Positions 27,830 to 38,148 of a DNA stretch of 47,163 nt are shown here, piece by piece (the stretch's first letter is position 1; every line of letters starts with the position of its first letter). Source of the stretch: Planctomycetaceae bacterium (GTDB lineage: Bacteria; Planctomycetota; Planctomycetia; Pirellulales; UBA1268); NCBI GenBank assembly GCA_021300535.1, contig JAJTED010000026.1, forward strand, positions 1 to 47,163, read 5' to 3'. Under the pieces are notes generated by a model that was not told where the DNA came from, searched no databases, and worked only from the letters and a program-made list of their open reading frames with translations. The translations under genes were made by a program, and so were the position numbers.

Positions 27830-30186
27830 TCGCGTTTCCTCCCGGGGCCCTGCCGCTCGCCATCGCCGGCGTGGCCGCGGCCGCCGCGCCGATCATCATC
27901 CACCTCTTCAACAGGTCGCGGTTTCGCGAGATCGACTGGGGGGCGATGGATTTCCTCTTGGAGGCGGTGAAGCGGAGCCGCTCGCTCCTGCGGTTTCGCG
28001 ACCTCTTGCTGCTCGTGCTGCGAACGGCCGCCGTGGTTCTCTTCGGCCTCGCGGTGGCGCGGCCGTTCCTGCGTCTCGGCGCGGCCGCGACCGCCGGACG
28101 CGGCCCGCTCCTCGCGATCCTCGTCGTCGACAACAGCCTGAGCATGGGCCGCGAGCGGCTCGGCGGCCGCACGCTCCTCGACGATGCGAAGGACCGCGCC
28201 AAGGACGCCCTCGAGCAACTGCCCCCCGGCAGCCGGGCGACCGTCGTCCCGCTCTGCGGGCCGGCCGGCAGCTACAGCCTCGACCCGCTCCGCACGCAGG
28301 AAGACGCCGTCGAGGCGATCGACGCGATCCGCGTGATCGACAGGGCCGGCACCGTCGCGCAGGCGGTCGATCTCGCGACGCAGGCCGCCGAGCGGGTGGT
28401 GGACCTGGCCGACAAGCGGATCGTGTTCATCGGCGACCAGCAGGTTGCCGCGTGGCCCGCGGATCCGAAGCCGCTCCTCGCCGGCACCGCAGGCCCCGGC
28501 GGCGGGCTGCCGCTCGACATGCAGGCTGTCGCCGTCGCCGTGCCCGAGCCCGACAACACCTGGGTCGAGTCGTTCGCGGTTGCCGATGGCGTGGCCGACG
28601 TCGACCTTCCCGCCACGCTCACGGCCGTGGTCCGCCACGAGGGCCGCGAGCCGCGGCGGCACGTGCAGGTGTCGCTCGTGATCGACGACGCCGAAGTGGC
28701 GACGGAGACGATCGATCTCGAACCGGGCCAGGCCCGTGAGGTGAGCTTCTCGCATCTCTTCGACGCCGCTCCCGAGCCGGACCGGCCCGCTTGGTCCACC
28801 GCGATGGTCGTGCTGCCGGAAGACGCGGTTCCTCAGGACGACCGCCGCTGCATCGTCGTGCCCGTGGTGTCGTCGCTGCCGGTCGTGTTCGTCGATCAAT
28901 ACGGGGCCGGCGACGAGGATCCGCGCCGGGGCCGCCTGGGCGAGACGCTCAGCGTGCGGCGGCTGCTGGCGCCGGTGACGACCCGCGACACGACGCAGAA
29001 ACATCTCGTGCGGGTGCGGCACGTCTCCGGCGAAAAGCTCGACGAGGAGACGCTTCAAGGCGTGGGCCTGGCGGTCGTTGCGGGCGTCCGCGGTCCCGGC
29101 GCGACCGTGCCGCTGCTGCGGTCGTTCGTCGACCGCGGCGGGCAGCTCGTCATCGCGGCCGGCGGCGACTTCGATCCAGCCGCGTGGACCGCCGCCGCCT
29201 GGCTCGACGGAGACGGCATCCTCCCCGCGCCGCTCGGCGGCACGTCCGGCCGTCTGCCCGACGAGACCGGCCGGCTCGAGCCGCGGCGGCTGTCGTGGAA
29301 CAGCATGCGGGACGAGCCGCTCTTTCGCGTGCCCGACGTGCCGGCGGACGAACTCGCCGATCTCTACGGCGGTCCGCTCTTTTTCAAGACGGTCGTCACC
29401 GACATGGCCGCCGCCGGAGCCGACGCGGTCGACGATCCCGCTTTCCGGCCGCGGGTGCTCGCCGCGTTCGACGACGGTACGCCGTTTCTCGTCACCCGCC
29501 GCATCGGCAAGGGGAGCGTCGCGTGGCTGGCCAGCGGACTCACCGGCTCGTGGAACACGCTCGCCAAGACCAACGCGATGCTCCTCTGCGACCGGCTGCT
29601 CAGGGGCATGCTCGCCGAAACGCTGCCGGCCCACACGATCCCCACGGCCGACCGCTTCACGCTGCCCATCGCCGCGGGCGACCGCCGCGCCACGCTCACG
29701 CTCATGCGGCCCGACGAAAACGGCTCTCCCGCGGGCCCCGTCGAATCGCTCACCGTCGAGGCCGTCGGCGGCGATGCCTACGCCGCCACGCTTCGTGACC
29801 TCTCCGGCCGCGGCATCTACATGGTGACCGCGACCAAGGTCGACGAGGCGGCGACCCGTGACGACCCCGCCGCGGTGCGGGCCGAGGAACCCGGCTCCGC
29901 CGCCGCAGCGGGCCGAAGACCGGCCGAGGAACTGCTCTGGCGACGGCCGCTGGCGGTGAATGGCCCGGCTCGCGAGTCGGAGCCCGCGGTCTTCGACGCC
30001 GAAGCATTCGCGGCCCGGCATGCGGGCATCGAAGGCCTGCGGTGGACCGGCCCGGACGACGCGATCGAGTTCACCGGTGCCCGGGTCGTCGGCCACGACG
30101 CCTGGTGGTGGATGCTCGCGGCCTGCGGCCTGTGCCTCGTCGGGGAGTCGTTCCTGCTCGCCAGGCCGCGGGAGGACCGGCCATGA
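27826..30186 (+). CDS. BatA-type membrane protein with von Willebrand factor A domain
   Basis: This is a 786-residue protein, with start ATG overlapping the upstream stop. The N-terminus is the BatA-type double-membrane module: LPLAIAGVAAAAAPIIIHLF (about 8-27), FREIDWGAMDFLLEAVKRSR, then LLLLVLRTAAVVLFGLAVAR (about 60-79). A vWA domain follows (LLAILVVDNSLSMGRERLGG), its DNSLSM matching the DxSxS metal-ion-dependent adhesion site, and ending near residue 215 (RIVFIGDQQ). The middle part has strand-rich domains and a GATase-like/DUF4159-type section (GGQLVIAAGGDFDPAAWTAA, then TPFLVTRRIGKGSVAWLASG). A C-terminal helix (WWWMLAACGLCLVGESFLLA) anchors the end. vWA proteins of this sort work with MoxR ATPases encoded nearby. 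The exact partner and substrate are unknown. Confidence 0.88.
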   Translation: MIAFPPGALPLAIAGVAAAAAPIIIHLFNRSRFREIDWGAMDFLLEAVKRSRSLLRFRDLLLLVLRTAAVVLFGLAVARPFLRLGAAATAGRGPLLAILVVDNSLSMGRERLGGRTLLDDAKDRAKDALEQLPPGSRATVVPLCGPAGSYSLDPLRTQEDAVEAIDAIRVIDRAGTVAQAVDLATQAAERVVDLADKRIVFIGDQQVAAWPADPKPLLAGTAGPGGGLPLDMQAVAVAVPEPDNTWVESFAVADGVADVDLPATLTAVVRHEGREPRRHVQVSLVIDDAEVATETIDLEPGQAREVSFSHLFDAAPEPDRPAWSTAMVVLPEDAVPQDDRRCIVVPVVSSLPVVFVDQYGAGDEDPRRGRLGETLSVRRLLAPVTTRDTTQKHLVRVRHVSGEKLDEETLQGVGLAVVAGVRGPGATVPLLRSFVDRGGQLVIAAGGDFDPAAWTAAAWLDGDGILPAPLGGTSGRLPDETGRLEPRRLSWNSMRDEPLFRVPDVPADELADLYGGPLFFKTVVTDMAAAGADAVDDPAFRPRVLAAFDDGTPFLVTRRIGKGSVAWLASGLTGSWNTLAKTNAMLLCDRLLRGMLAETLPAHTIPTADRFTLPIAAGDRRATLTLMRPDENGSPAGPVESLTVEAVGGDAYAATLRDLSGRGIYMVTATKVDEAATRDDPAAVRAEEPGSAAAAGRRPAEELLWRRPLAVNGPARESEPAVFDAEAFAARHAGIEGLRWTGPDDAIEFTGARVVGHDAWWWMLAACGLCLVGESFLLARPREDRP

Positions 30187-32612
30187 CCGCTCCCTTTTTC
30201 GGCACCCTCGCCCGATGGCTGGGCGGCCTGTTCGGCGTCGAGAGCCTGGAGCGGGTCGATGCGTGGAAGGTGTCGCTGGCGGCACCGTGGGCGATCCGGT
30301 TTCCGATCCTGGTGGCGGTGCTCGTCGCGGTCGCGGCGGCGGCGGGCGCGTGGTTCTATCTCCGCTGGCAGCCGGCCATGCATCGCCGGACGCGGTCGTT
30401 GCTCGCGGTCGTGCGGGCGGCGGCGGGGGCCGTGCTCGTGCTCTTGCTCGCGGATCCGGTGCTCCAACTCTCGGTGCGCAATTCGCCGCGGCCGCTGCTT
30501 TGGCTGCTCTTCGACGGCAGCGAGAGCATGGCGATCGAGGATGAGGCCGATGGAAAAAAGACGTCGCGCAGGGACCTCGTCGCCGAGTGGTTGAAGCAGA
30601 AGACCGACAACGTGGTCGACGCGTTGGGGGAGAAGTTTCGGCTCCGGGCGTTCTCCATCGACGCCGCCGACGGCGTGCGGCCGATCGAAGCGGCGGACGA
30701 CGACGCACCCGACGCGATCGACGGCGAGAAGCTCGCGCAAGGCCTGTCGACGGCCGGGCAGGTGACGGCGATCGGACGGGCGCTCGAGGATCTCTCGCTG
30801 CGACACTCGGCCGCGAACCTGCAGGGTGTCGTGCTCGTGAGCGACTTCGACCAGAACGCGGGCCCGCCCGCGACGGCGGCGGCCCGGCGGCTCGGCGTGC
30901 CGTTCTACTGCGTGGGTGTCGGCCCCAAGCTCGCGGCCAACGTGGCGATCGACGTGCAGCCCCCGCCGGTGATGAAGCAGGACGAACGGTCGGCCGTGGC
31001 GGTGACGCTCCGGCAGACGGGGCTCGACAATGCCGTCGCGGTCGTCACGGTCTCCATTCGGCCGCTCACCATTCCCCCCGGCAACGGTCGCGCAGCCGCG
31101 GGCCCCGCCGCGCCGCAGGCCGCACCGATCGTGGTCGGCACGCGGTCGGTGCCGCTCTCGGCGGGCACGGTTGCGGTCGAGTTTCCGTTCACGCCCACGG
31201 TGATCGGTCGCACCGAGGTGGTCGCCACGGTCGAGCAGATCGAGGGGGAGCAGATCGATGCCGACAACAAGGTGACCCGCGAGACGCTCGTGCGCGACGA
31301 TTTCCTCCGGCTCGAGTACGTCGAATATGAGCCGACGTGGGAGTGGCGGTTCGTGAAGGAGGTGTTCCAGCGCGACCCGCTCGTGGGAGAGCCCGGCTTC
31401 CGCACGTTCCTCCGCTCGGCCGACCCGCAGGTGCGGGCCTCGAACGAGCTCTTTCTCGCGACGCCCGCCGCCTCGCGGGCCGAGTTTTTCGCCACCGACG
31501 TCCTCTTTCTCGGCGACATGCCGGCCGGCGGCCTGTCGAGCCGGTTCTGCGAGATGACGAAGGAGTTCGTCGAGGAGTTCGGCGGCGGGCTGGTCGTGAT
31601 CGCCGGGCCCCGGTTCGGGCCGGCGGAACTCGCCCAGACCCCGATCGGCGACATGCTGCCGGTGGTGTTCGACTCGGCGCGGCGGACGCGGGACGACACG
31701 CCGTTCGAACTCGCCCTCACCCCGGAGGCGGCGCTGGTCGACTTCATGCAGCTGGGGGGCGACGAGGCGGAGAATCGCAAGGCGTGGAAGAACCTCGGCC
31801 GCCTCCCGTGGTGGCAGCCGGTCGCGCGGCCGCATCCGCAGGCCACGGTGCTGGCCGTGCACCCGAGCGAGAAATGCACCGACGGCAAGACGCCGCAGCC
31901 GATCATCGCGATCCGCCGGTACGGCCGGGGCGAGGTGGTCTACGTCGGCACGAACGAGACCTGGCGGCTGCGGCGCAAGTACGGCGAGCGGTACTACCGG
32001 CAGTTCTGGGGGCAGCTCATGCACCGGCTCGGCCTCAGCCACGCCCTCGGCAGCCAGAAGCGGTTCGTCGTCCGGACCGACGCGGAGACCTACCGCACCG
32101 ACGACACCGTGCTCCTCACCGTCGAGGCATTCGATGCCGACTTCCAGCCGCTCGCCGCCGCCAAGCTCCCCGACCGCACGCTCACCGCGCGGCTCGTGCG
32201 GCCCGACAAGCCGGCCACCGACGAGCCCGAGAAGCTCACGATCGCGGAGGTGCGGCCCGGACTCTTCGAGGCGCGGGTGCCGGCGCTCGTGGCGGGCGAG
32301 CATCGGATCGTCGTCGATGATCCGATCACCCGCGAACCGTCGCAGGTGGCCTACACCGTGACGAGCGTGTCGGTGGAGCAGCGTTCCGCGAGCCGCAACG
32401 TGGCCCTGCAGGAGGCGCTCGCCGCCGCCAGCGGGGGCAAGACCTACGACCTCGCCTCGGCCGCGAAACTCGCGACGGACGTCGATCCAGTGGCCCGGCC
32501 CGAGCATGTCGTGAAGGTGTTTCCGCTCGGCATGACCTGGGCATGCCTGCTCATGGGCCTCGGGCTGTTGATCGGTGAATGGATCATCCGCAAGAGGGTG
32601 AGCCTGCCATGA
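30183..32612 (+). CDS. Membrane protein with vWA-like and glutamine-amidotransferase-like domains
   Basis: This is an 809-residue protein, with ATG 30183 overlapping the preceding stop by ATGA. Two membrane helices (FPILVAVLVAVAAAAGAWFY about 41-60; LLAVVRAAAGAVLVLLLADP about 73-92) precede a vWA-like domain (LLWLLFDGSESMAIEDEADG; QGVVLVSDFDQNAG). Its DGSES retains the DxSxS pattern. Further strand domains lead to a GATase-like region (DVLFLGDMPAGGLSSRFCEM, EFGGGLVVIAGPRFGPAELA) lacking an obvious Cys nucleophile, so it is probably a structural fold. RYGRGEVVYVGTNETWRLRR resembles the corresponding part of the preceding gene, suggesting the two are ancient paralogues. The C-terminal helix is TWACLLMGLGLLIGEWII. 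Bulk is predicted extracytoplasmic or membrane-facing. Confidence 0.85.
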   Translation: MTAPFFGTLARWLGGLFGVESLERVDAWKVSLAAPWAIRFPILVAVLVAVAAAAGAWFYLRWQPAMHRRTRSLLAVVRAAAGAVLVLLLADPVLQLSVRNSPRPLLWLLFDGSESMAIEDEADGKKTSRRDLVAEWLKQKTDNVVDALGEKFRLRAFSIDAADGVRPIEAADDDAPDAIDGEKLAQGLSTAGQVTAIGRALEDLSLRHSAANLQGVVLVSDFDQNAGPPATAAARRLGVPFYCVGVGPKLAANVAIDVQPPPVMKQDERSAVAVTLRQTGLDNAVAVVTVSIRPLTIPPGNGRAAAGPAAPQAAPIVVGTRSVPLSAGTVAVEFPFTPTVIGRTEVVATVEQIEGEQIDADNKVTRETLVRDDFLRLEYVEYEPTWEWRFVKEVFQRDPLVGEPGFRTFLRSADPQVRASNELFLATPAASRAEFFATDVLFLGDMPAGGLSSRFCEMTKEFVEEFGGGLVVIAGPRFGPAELAQTPIGDMLPVVFDSARRTRDDTPFELALTPEAALVDFMQLGGDEAENRKAWKNLGRLPWWQPVARPHPQATVLAVHPSEKCTDGKTPQPIIAIRRYGRGEVVYVGTNETWRLRRKYGERYYRQFWGQLMHRLGLSHALGSQKRFVVRTDAETYRTDDTVLLTVEAFDADFQPLAAAKLPDRTLTARLVRPDKPATDEPEKLTIAEVRPGLFEARVPALVAGEHRIVVDDPITREPSQVAYTVTSVSVEQRSASRNVALQEALAAASGGKTYDLASAAKLATDVDPVARPEHVVKVFPLGMTWACLLMGLGLLIGEWIIRKRVSLP

Positions 32613-34405
32613 GTGAACTCGTGATACACGATGCGGCGACGAACGCGGCCGGGCCGACCGGCGGCGACCGGCTCGCGGCGCTGCGGGCGCGAATCGCCCA
32701 GGTCGGCCGGCGTCGCCGGGGCGTGCGGCGGCTTTCCGCCGCGTCGCGGATCGTGCTGGCGATCCTGCTCGCCGCGGGGGCCCTGTTCCTCGTCGACTGG
32801 ATGTTCGCCCCCGGCCGTTTCGCCAGGCTGATCATGCTCCTCGTGGCGGCTGCGGCGGTCGCCCGCGTCTTCTGGCGGCGGGTGCGGCCCGGCCTCGCGG
32901 CCCGCGAGACGGAGGCCGAGATCGCCCTCTTGATCGAGAAGCAGCACGGGATCGACAGCGACCTCGTGGCGGCGCTCGAGTTTGCAAACGGCTCCGCGGC
33001 GCCGGGCTCCGCCGATCTCCGCGGGGCCGTGGTGGACTACGTCGCCGATTTCGGCCGCACGTGGCAGATGCCGCGGGAGGCGATCGACCCGAAATTGCGG
33101 CGGCGTCTCGGGTGGCTCGCCGTCGCCGTGGCGAGCGTGGCTGCAGCGGTCGCCGTACGGCCCGACTTCGCGGCCGCGTTCATCGATCGGATGCTGCTTG
33201 GCCGGGCCCACTACCCCACCCGGACGCGGATCGAGTCGCTCACGGTCGGCGGCACGAGCGTCGACCCTGCCCCGTGGGCGGCGGCGAGCGTGGCCTGCCC
33301 GCTCGGGAGGCCGATCGGATTCGAAGTCGGCATCGCCGGTGAAACGCCGCGGCTCGCCCGGCTCAGGGTCGCGTCGGTGGAGACGGGAGGCACGACCGAG
33401 ATCGAACTCGTGCCCGACACCGCGGACCGCCCCACGACCTACGCCGCGCGGCTGCCGCGACTGGCAGAGTCGGTGGATGTGCAGGTGTTTGCGGGCGATG
33501 CCTGGACGGAGCCGGTGCGTGTGCGGGCGATCGCGCCGCCGCTCGTGGATGTCGCGCTGTCCAGCAAGATGCCGGCCTATGCGGGGGGCCGGATGGAACG
33601 GGCCACGCAGGGCGCCCGACAGGTGACCGTGCTCGAAGGATCGCGGGTCGATCTCGCGGTCCGCTGCACGAACAAGAGCCTCGCCTCCGCCACGCTCGTC
33701 ATCGACGGCGGCGAACATCAACTGGCGCCGCGCACTGGGGACGGCGACGGCGGTGCGCGGGAGCGTGCCACCGAGTGGACGATTTCGGGAGATCGCTCGC
33801 CGCTGTCGCGGCTCAACCGCACGGTGACGTACGAGATTCGGGTGGTGGATGAAGACGGCCTGGCCGCCGACACGCCGGTCGTCGGCTCGATCCGCGTCAA
33901 GCCCGACGCTCCGCCGCGGGTGACGGCCGACGTGCAGACGCGGCTCGTGCTCCCCACCGCGGCCCCGCGGGTGGCCTGGCGGGTGGCCGACGATCATGCC
34001 ATCGCGCGGCTGGAGATCCTGGTGGAGCCGGTCTCGGCAGGGGCCGCGGCGGAACCTGGCGACACCTCGACGGCGGTGCCGGCCCGCGCCGCGACGATCC
34101 CGGTCTCGCTCGCGACGAGTGGCAACGCCGACTGGGTGGGGGGCGACCGGCTGCCGCTCGAGGGGGTGGCGACGGTGAAGCTCGCCGGGCTCGGGCTCCA
34201 ACCGGGCGATCAGGTGCGGTTGGTCGTTCGTGCGGTCGACTACCGCGGCGATGCGGCCGGCCAAAAAGCCGAAAGCGAGCCGATCCTGCTCGACGTGACC
34301 GACGAACGCGGGATCCTCGCGGGGCTTCTGAATGCGGATGAACGCTCGCTCGAGCAGCTCGACGCGATCATCGACCGTGAACTTACGGTGGGAGGTGCAC
34401 GATGA
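32609..34405 (+). CDS. Large membrane protein of the MoxR/vWA operon, function unknown
   Basis: This is a 598-residue protein, with ATG 32609 overlapping the upstream stop. Three membrane helices lie near the N-terminus: ASRIVLAILLAAGALFLVDW (about 44-63), FARLIMLLVAAAAVARVFW (about 70-88) and LGWLAVAVASVAAAVAVRP (about 171-189). Between the second and third is a short cytoplasmic helical section (ETEAEIALLIEKQHGIDSDL). From about 200 on it is a series of strand-rich, Ig-like domains (YEIRVVDEDGLAADTPVVGS, VRLVVRAVDYRGDAAGQKAE), presumably outside the cytoplasm. It resembles the DUF4175-type proteins found at this operon position, but I cannot assign a family with certainty. Overlap with the next gene (ATGA at 34402) implies coupled translation and probably a complex with the coiled-coil protein encoded there. 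Confidence 0.8.
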   Translation: MSELVIHDAATNAAGPTGGDRLAALRARIAQVGRRRRGVRRLSAASRIVLAILLAAGALFLVDWMFAPGRFARLIMLLVAAAAVARVFWRRVRPGLAARETEAEIALLIEKQHGIDSDLVAALEFANGSAAPGSADLRGAVVDYVADFGRTWQMPREAIDPKLRRRLGWLAVAVASVAAAVAVRPDFAAAFIDRMLLGRAHYPTRTRIESLTVGGTSVDPAPWAAASVACPLGRPIGFEVGIAGETPRLARLRVASVETGGTTEIELVPDTADRPTTYAARLPRLAESVDVQVFAGDAWTEPVRVRAIAPPLVDVALSSKMPAYAGGRMERATQGARQVTVLEGSRVDLAVRCTNKSLASATLVIDGGEHQLAPRTGDGDGGARERATEWTISGDRSPLSRLNRTVTYEIRVVDEDGLAADTPVVGSIRVKPDAPPRVTADVQTRLVLPTAAPRVAWRVADDHAIARLEILVEPVSAGAAAEPGDTSTAVPARAATIPVSLATSGNADWVGGDRLPLEGVATVKLAGLGLQPGDQVRLVVRAVDYRGDAAGQKAESEPILLDVTDERGILAGLLNADERSLEQLDAIIDRELTVGGAR

Positions 34406-37400
34406 CCCGGACTCGTTTTCAGAACATGATCGCCGGGACGCTGCCGTGGCTCCTCGCGGCGGTGTGCGTCGCGAGGCCGGCGGCGGCGGACGACGCGGCG
34501 GCCTCCGCGGGCCTGACGGCCCAGGAGCGAGCCCGGGCGCTGGCGGTGGAGCTCGTGCGCGGCGTGATCGACGGGCAGCTGCGGCAGCTCGAGGAGAACG
34601 GCCTCGCCGACCGGCCGATCCACGCCGACATTCGCGGGCTTCGCGGTGCCATCGAATCGCTCATGCAGAAGGAGATGCAGGAGGTGATCGACCTGCTCGG
34701 CCGCGCCGACGCCGCCACGGCCGCCGATCGTCGTGAGATCATCGGCGCGGCCCGCACCCGTGCCCGCGCGATCGTCACGCGGCTCGCAGCGGAGCGGCAG
34801 CAGGTCGTGCGGCGGCTCAAGGAGGCGACGCTTGCGGCCGAGGCCCGCGCCGTGCTCGAGCGGCAGTCTCGGCTGCTGGCGACGACCGAATCACTCCCCA
34901 CGCTTGCCGACGGTCGGCGGGAGCAGGCAATCCTCGCGGCGATCGACGAGGAGCGAAACGTGAAGACGCTGCTCGCGACCCTGCAGGCTTCGCTTGCCGA
35001 CGTGAGCACCTGGGGGGGCGAGACGGGGGCGATGGCCCTGGCCGGTCTGTGGCAACTCGAAAAGGAAAACGTCGCGGCGGCGGTGCTGGCGGCGGAAAAC
35101 AGTCTGGCCGCGGCCGATCCGGCGGGGGCGGCCGCGGAGCAGCGCCGCGCGATCGCGGGGCTCGAGTCGGTGCTTTCGGCGGTGGAGGGCAATCAGGCCG
35201 GACAGCGTGTCGATCCTGCCGCTACCGGCAAGGACGCGGCGGCGCTCGCCCGCAAGGCCGCGGCCATGCGGATCGAGATGGCGAAGGTGCCGCTCACCGA
35301 CGCGACCGTCGAGAGACTGCTGGCCGAGCAGGCCGCCCTGCAGGAAGCGCTCGCCAAGCTCGTGGCACAAGCCCGCGGCGAGCCGGCCGTGACGGGGTTC
35401 GTCGCGCGGGCGAAGGAGGCGGCGATCGAGGTGGCGGCCGGCCTGCTCGAAGGGGATCAACAGCGGGCGCTGGCGAGCCAGGATGTGGTCATCGACAGTC
35501 TCGAGCAGCTGGCGAAGCGGCTGGAGGCGAGCAAGCCGGCTGCGGCGAGTGCGGAGGACTTTGCGCGGCAGGCAGCCGAACTGATGAACCTGCTCGATCG
35601 GGTGCAGGATGTTTCCAAGCAGCAGGCCGAGATCGGCCGGGCCGCGGCAGCCCGACCGCAGGCGGCTGTCGAGGCCGAGCGGCAGCTCGCCGCGCGGATT
35701 GCAAAACTCCTCGCCGAGCAGCGGGGCGCCGCGTCTCCCGAACCAGGTAACTTCGATGGCACGCGGGCTGGGCGCGGGCTGCCGGCGGCCGTGGAGCAGC
35801 GGCTCCAGATCGCGGCGGAGGCCGCGGCACAGGCGGCCCGGTCGAAGACGCCCAGCGAGGTGCAGTCGGCGGTCCAGGTAGCGACCGAGGCCATGCAGAC
35901 GGCCGCTCGCGAGATCGCGAATGCCCTGGCTGACGCGCGGCGGAAGTCGCTTGCGGCAAAGGCTGGGGAACTGTCACGGGCGGCCGAGGTGGCGGAGCGG
36001 GCAGCTGCTGCCGAGCAGGACATCGCCGAGGCGGCGCGGCAGGCAGCCGAGCAACCGCCGGCACAGCAGGCAGCGCAGGAGTCCGACGCTGCCGTCGAGT
36101 CGGCCGCCGATCTCGCCGCGCAGCAGGCGGAGGTGGCCGCCCTTACCGACACGATGAAGGACGCGGTGGACGGCCTCTCGCCGGAGGCCGCGAAGCTGAT
36201 CGAGGCCGCACGGGCAGCGATGGAGGCCGCGAAAAAAGAGCTCGCCGCACAGGCCGCCGGCGAGCAGGCTGCGGCGGCCGCGGGCGAGCAGGCTCCCGGC
36301 GACAAACTGCCGGCAGGCAAGGCACCACTGGCGGAGAAAGCAGCGGCCTCGCCGGCCCCCGCGGACAAGGCTCCTGAACAGGCCGCTGCGGAAGCGTCGG
36401 CGCGGGCGGCACAGTCGCTGGCGAAGGCGGCCGCGACGATGCGGGACGAGGCGAAGAAGACCGACGCGCTCGCCAAGGCGGCTGCCGCGCCGGGGGGCAA
36501 CGACACGAAGGCGGCCGAGTTGGCGGCCAAGGCGAAAGAACTCGCGCGGGCCGCGGAGATGACGGAGCGGGCCGCGGCCGCAGAGCGTGGCATCGAGGAG
36601 GCGACGAAGCAGGCGGCCGACCGCGCCGAGCAACTCACTGCCGCAGAGGCGAAGCCGCCCGCCCCGGCTGCCCGCGAGGCCCTCGAGGCAACCGCAGAGG
36701 AACTCGCGCGGAAGCAGGCCGAGGTGGCCGAGGCGGCCGCGCCGATCGAGGATGTCGCGGCGGCTCTTGCGCCAGAGGCGGCCAAGATGATCGAAGCAGC
36801 GCGAGCCGAGATGAAGGCGGCCGAGGAACTGCTCGCCTCCCGCGTCGACGGTGACGAAAAGACAGCCGGCACGAACAACGGTGAACAAACCTCCGCGGAA
36901 CAGACCGCGGCGAACCAGGCCAAGCAGCCGGGGGAGCAGGCGGCCAAGGCGCCGGGCGAACAGGTGGCCAAGCAGCCTGGGGAGCAGGGGCCGAAGCAAC
37001 CGGGGCAGCAGGCTGGCACGCAGGCGGCCAAGCAAGCGGCAGCATCCGCCGCAAAAGCTGCCGAGCAGGCGAGCGAGTCGCTCGCGAAGGCGGCCGCGGC
37101 CATGCGTAAGGATGCCCAGATGGCGGCGGAAGAACTTGCCCGCACGGCTGCCGAGCAGGCAGCTGCGGCCTCCCAGGCAAGGCAGGCCGCGGAACAGGCG
37201 GCCGCAGCGCAGTCGCCCACGAGCCCGCCCCCCGGACAGCAGGCCGGCCCGACAAGCCCGCAGCAGCCAGCGGGGCAGCCGCAGCCCGGGACTACCTCAC
37301 CGCGGAATCAGGCCGAATCGCTCGCTGCCCGGGAGTCGGCGGTTGCCCGCGACGAGTTGCTGGCGAATGAAATCGCCGCGGCGATCGCGGAGCAGTCGTC

Positions 37401-38145
37401 GGCTCGAGAGGCGGTCGCCGCGACCGCCAGGCAGTTGGAGCAGATGCCGGCCGGTGCCACACCACAGCCGACTGCCGACGACCGCGAGCAGATGGCTGCG
37501 GCGCTCGCCGCGGCGAAGGAGCAGTTTGCCAATGCGCAGCGGGCCGTCGGTGAACGGGTCGCAGCCATGCTCGACCAGTCGGAGGTCGGCAACCAGCCGC
37601 TGCGGGAGTCGCTTGCGGAAGCGTCGCCGCAGAATGACCTCGGCACGGGCTTCGTGCCGGAGTCTCCAGAAACGACCGCCGACATGATCGCCGGCGAACC
37701 GGCGAATCCCCCGGCCAATCAGTCCCCCGCCGCAACGCCAAACTCCCAGCAGTCGGCCTCTCAACAGTCGAGCTCCCAACAGTCGAGCTCCCAACAGTCG
37801 AGCTCCCAACAGTCGAGCTCCCAACAGTCGAGCTCCCAGCAGTCGAGCTCCCAGCAGTCGAGCTCCCAGCAGTCGAGCGCTCAGCAAGATCGCAGCAGCA
37901 GCGGTGGCCGCACCGGGGAGGCCCGCGACGAGGGGCCGCTCAGCGAGAGCGCCGGCGTCGACAGGAAGGGCGATGCCGGCAGTCGCGGGGGCGACACCGA
38001 TCTCGTCGACAAGTCGTTCGAGCGGGATGCCTGGTTCGCCAAACTGCCTCCCGAGGTCCGCAAGGCGATCCGCGCCGGCAGCCAACGCCGCGCGCCGCGC
38101 GGCTACGAGGAGAAGATGGATCGGTATTTCAAGAATCTCGAGTGA
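34402..38145 (+). CDS. Very long exported Ala/Gln/Glu-rich coiled-coil protein with internal module duplication
   Basis: This is a 1247-residue protein. The signal peptide is residues about 8-30 ([22 protein letters not shown]). It is almost entirely helical and Ala-, Glu- and Gln-rich, with predicted coiled coils. Two related modules, about residues 515-690 and 705-900, share AxELxRAAExxERAAAAExxI, then xAExARxQAEVA and LxPEAAKxIEAARAxMxAAxxxLA, an internal duplication. Low-complexity linkers follow, including PGEQ-type repeats near 840-870 and eight QQSSS units at 1122-1161. The last 40 residues ([20 protein letters not shown], then [13 protein letters not shown]) are a compact, conserved-looking end. 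Inference: an extracytoplasmic scaffold or tether in the MoxR/vWA complex. It is followed by the ATPase gene after 3 bp. Confidence 0.83.
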   Translation: MTRTRFQNMIAGTLPWLLAAVCVARPAAADDAAASAGLTAQERARALAVELVRGVIDGQLRQLEENGLADRPIHADIRGLRGAIESLMQKEMQEVIDLLGRADAATAADRREIIGAARTRARAIVTRLAAERQQVVRRLKEATLAAEARAVLERQSRLLATTESLPTLADGRREQAILAAIDEERNVKTLLATLQASLADVSTWGGETGAMALAGLWQLEKENVAAAVLAAENSLAAADPAGAAAEQRRAIAGLESVLSAVEGNQAGQRVDPAATGKDAAALARKAAAMRIEMAKVPLTDATVERLLAEQAALQEALAKLVAQARGEPAVTGFVARAKEAAIEVAAGLLEGDQQRALASQDVVIDSLEQLAKRLEASKPAAASAEDFARQAAELMNLLDRVQDVSKQQAEIGRAAAARPQAAVEAERQLAARIAKLLAEQRGAASPEPGNFDGTRAGRGLPAAVEQRLQIAAEAAAQAARSKTPSEVQSAVQVATEAMQTAAREIANALADARRKSLAAKAGELSRAAEVAERAAAAEQDIAEAARQAAEQPPAQQAAQESDAAVESAADLAAQQAEVAALTDTMKDAVDGLSPEAAKLIEAARAAMEAAKKELAAQAAGEQAAAAAGEQAPGDKLPAGKAPLAEKAAASPAPADKAPEQAAAEASARAAQSLAKAAATMRDEAKKTDALAKAAAAPGGNDTKAAELAAKAKELARAAEMTERAAAAERGIEEATKQAADRAEQLTAAEAKPPAPAAREALEATAEELARKQAEVAEAAAPIEDVAAALAPEAAKMIEAARAEMKAAEELLASRVDGDEKTAGTNNGEQTSAEQTAANQAKQPGEQAAKAPGEQVAKQPGEQGPKQPGQQAGTQAAKQAAASAAKAAEQASESLAKAAAAMRKDAQMAAEELARTAAEQAAAASQARQAAEQAAAAQSPTSPPPGQQAGPTSPQQPAGQPQPGTTSPRNQAESLAARESAVARDELLANEIAAAIAEQSSAREAVAATARQLEQMPAGATPQPTADDREQMAAALAAAKEQFANAQRAVGERVAAMLDQSEVGNQPLRESLAEASPQNDLGTGFVPESPETTADMIAGEPANPPANQSPAATPNSQQSASQQSSSQQSSSQQSSSQQSSSQQSSSQQSSSQQSSSQQSSAQQDRSSSGGRTGEARDEGPLSESAGVDRKGDAGSRGGDTDLVDKSFERDAWFAKLPPEVRKAIRAGSQRRAPRGYEEKMDRYFKNLE
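37765..37884. repeat. 15-bp tandem repeat, eight units, encoding QSSSQ
   Basis: Units of CAGTCGAGCTCCCAA or the variant ending CAG are tiled every 15 bp from 37765; the eighth is degenerate (CAGTCGAGCGCTCAG). The units are in frame within the coiled-coil gene. They are nearly identical, so copy number may vary between strains. Confidence 0.95.
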
Positions 38146-38148
38146 ACG

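Noticed and set aside
37765..37884. CRISPR array
   Set aside because: The 15-bp repeats are contiguous with no spacers, and they are in frame within a coding sequence.
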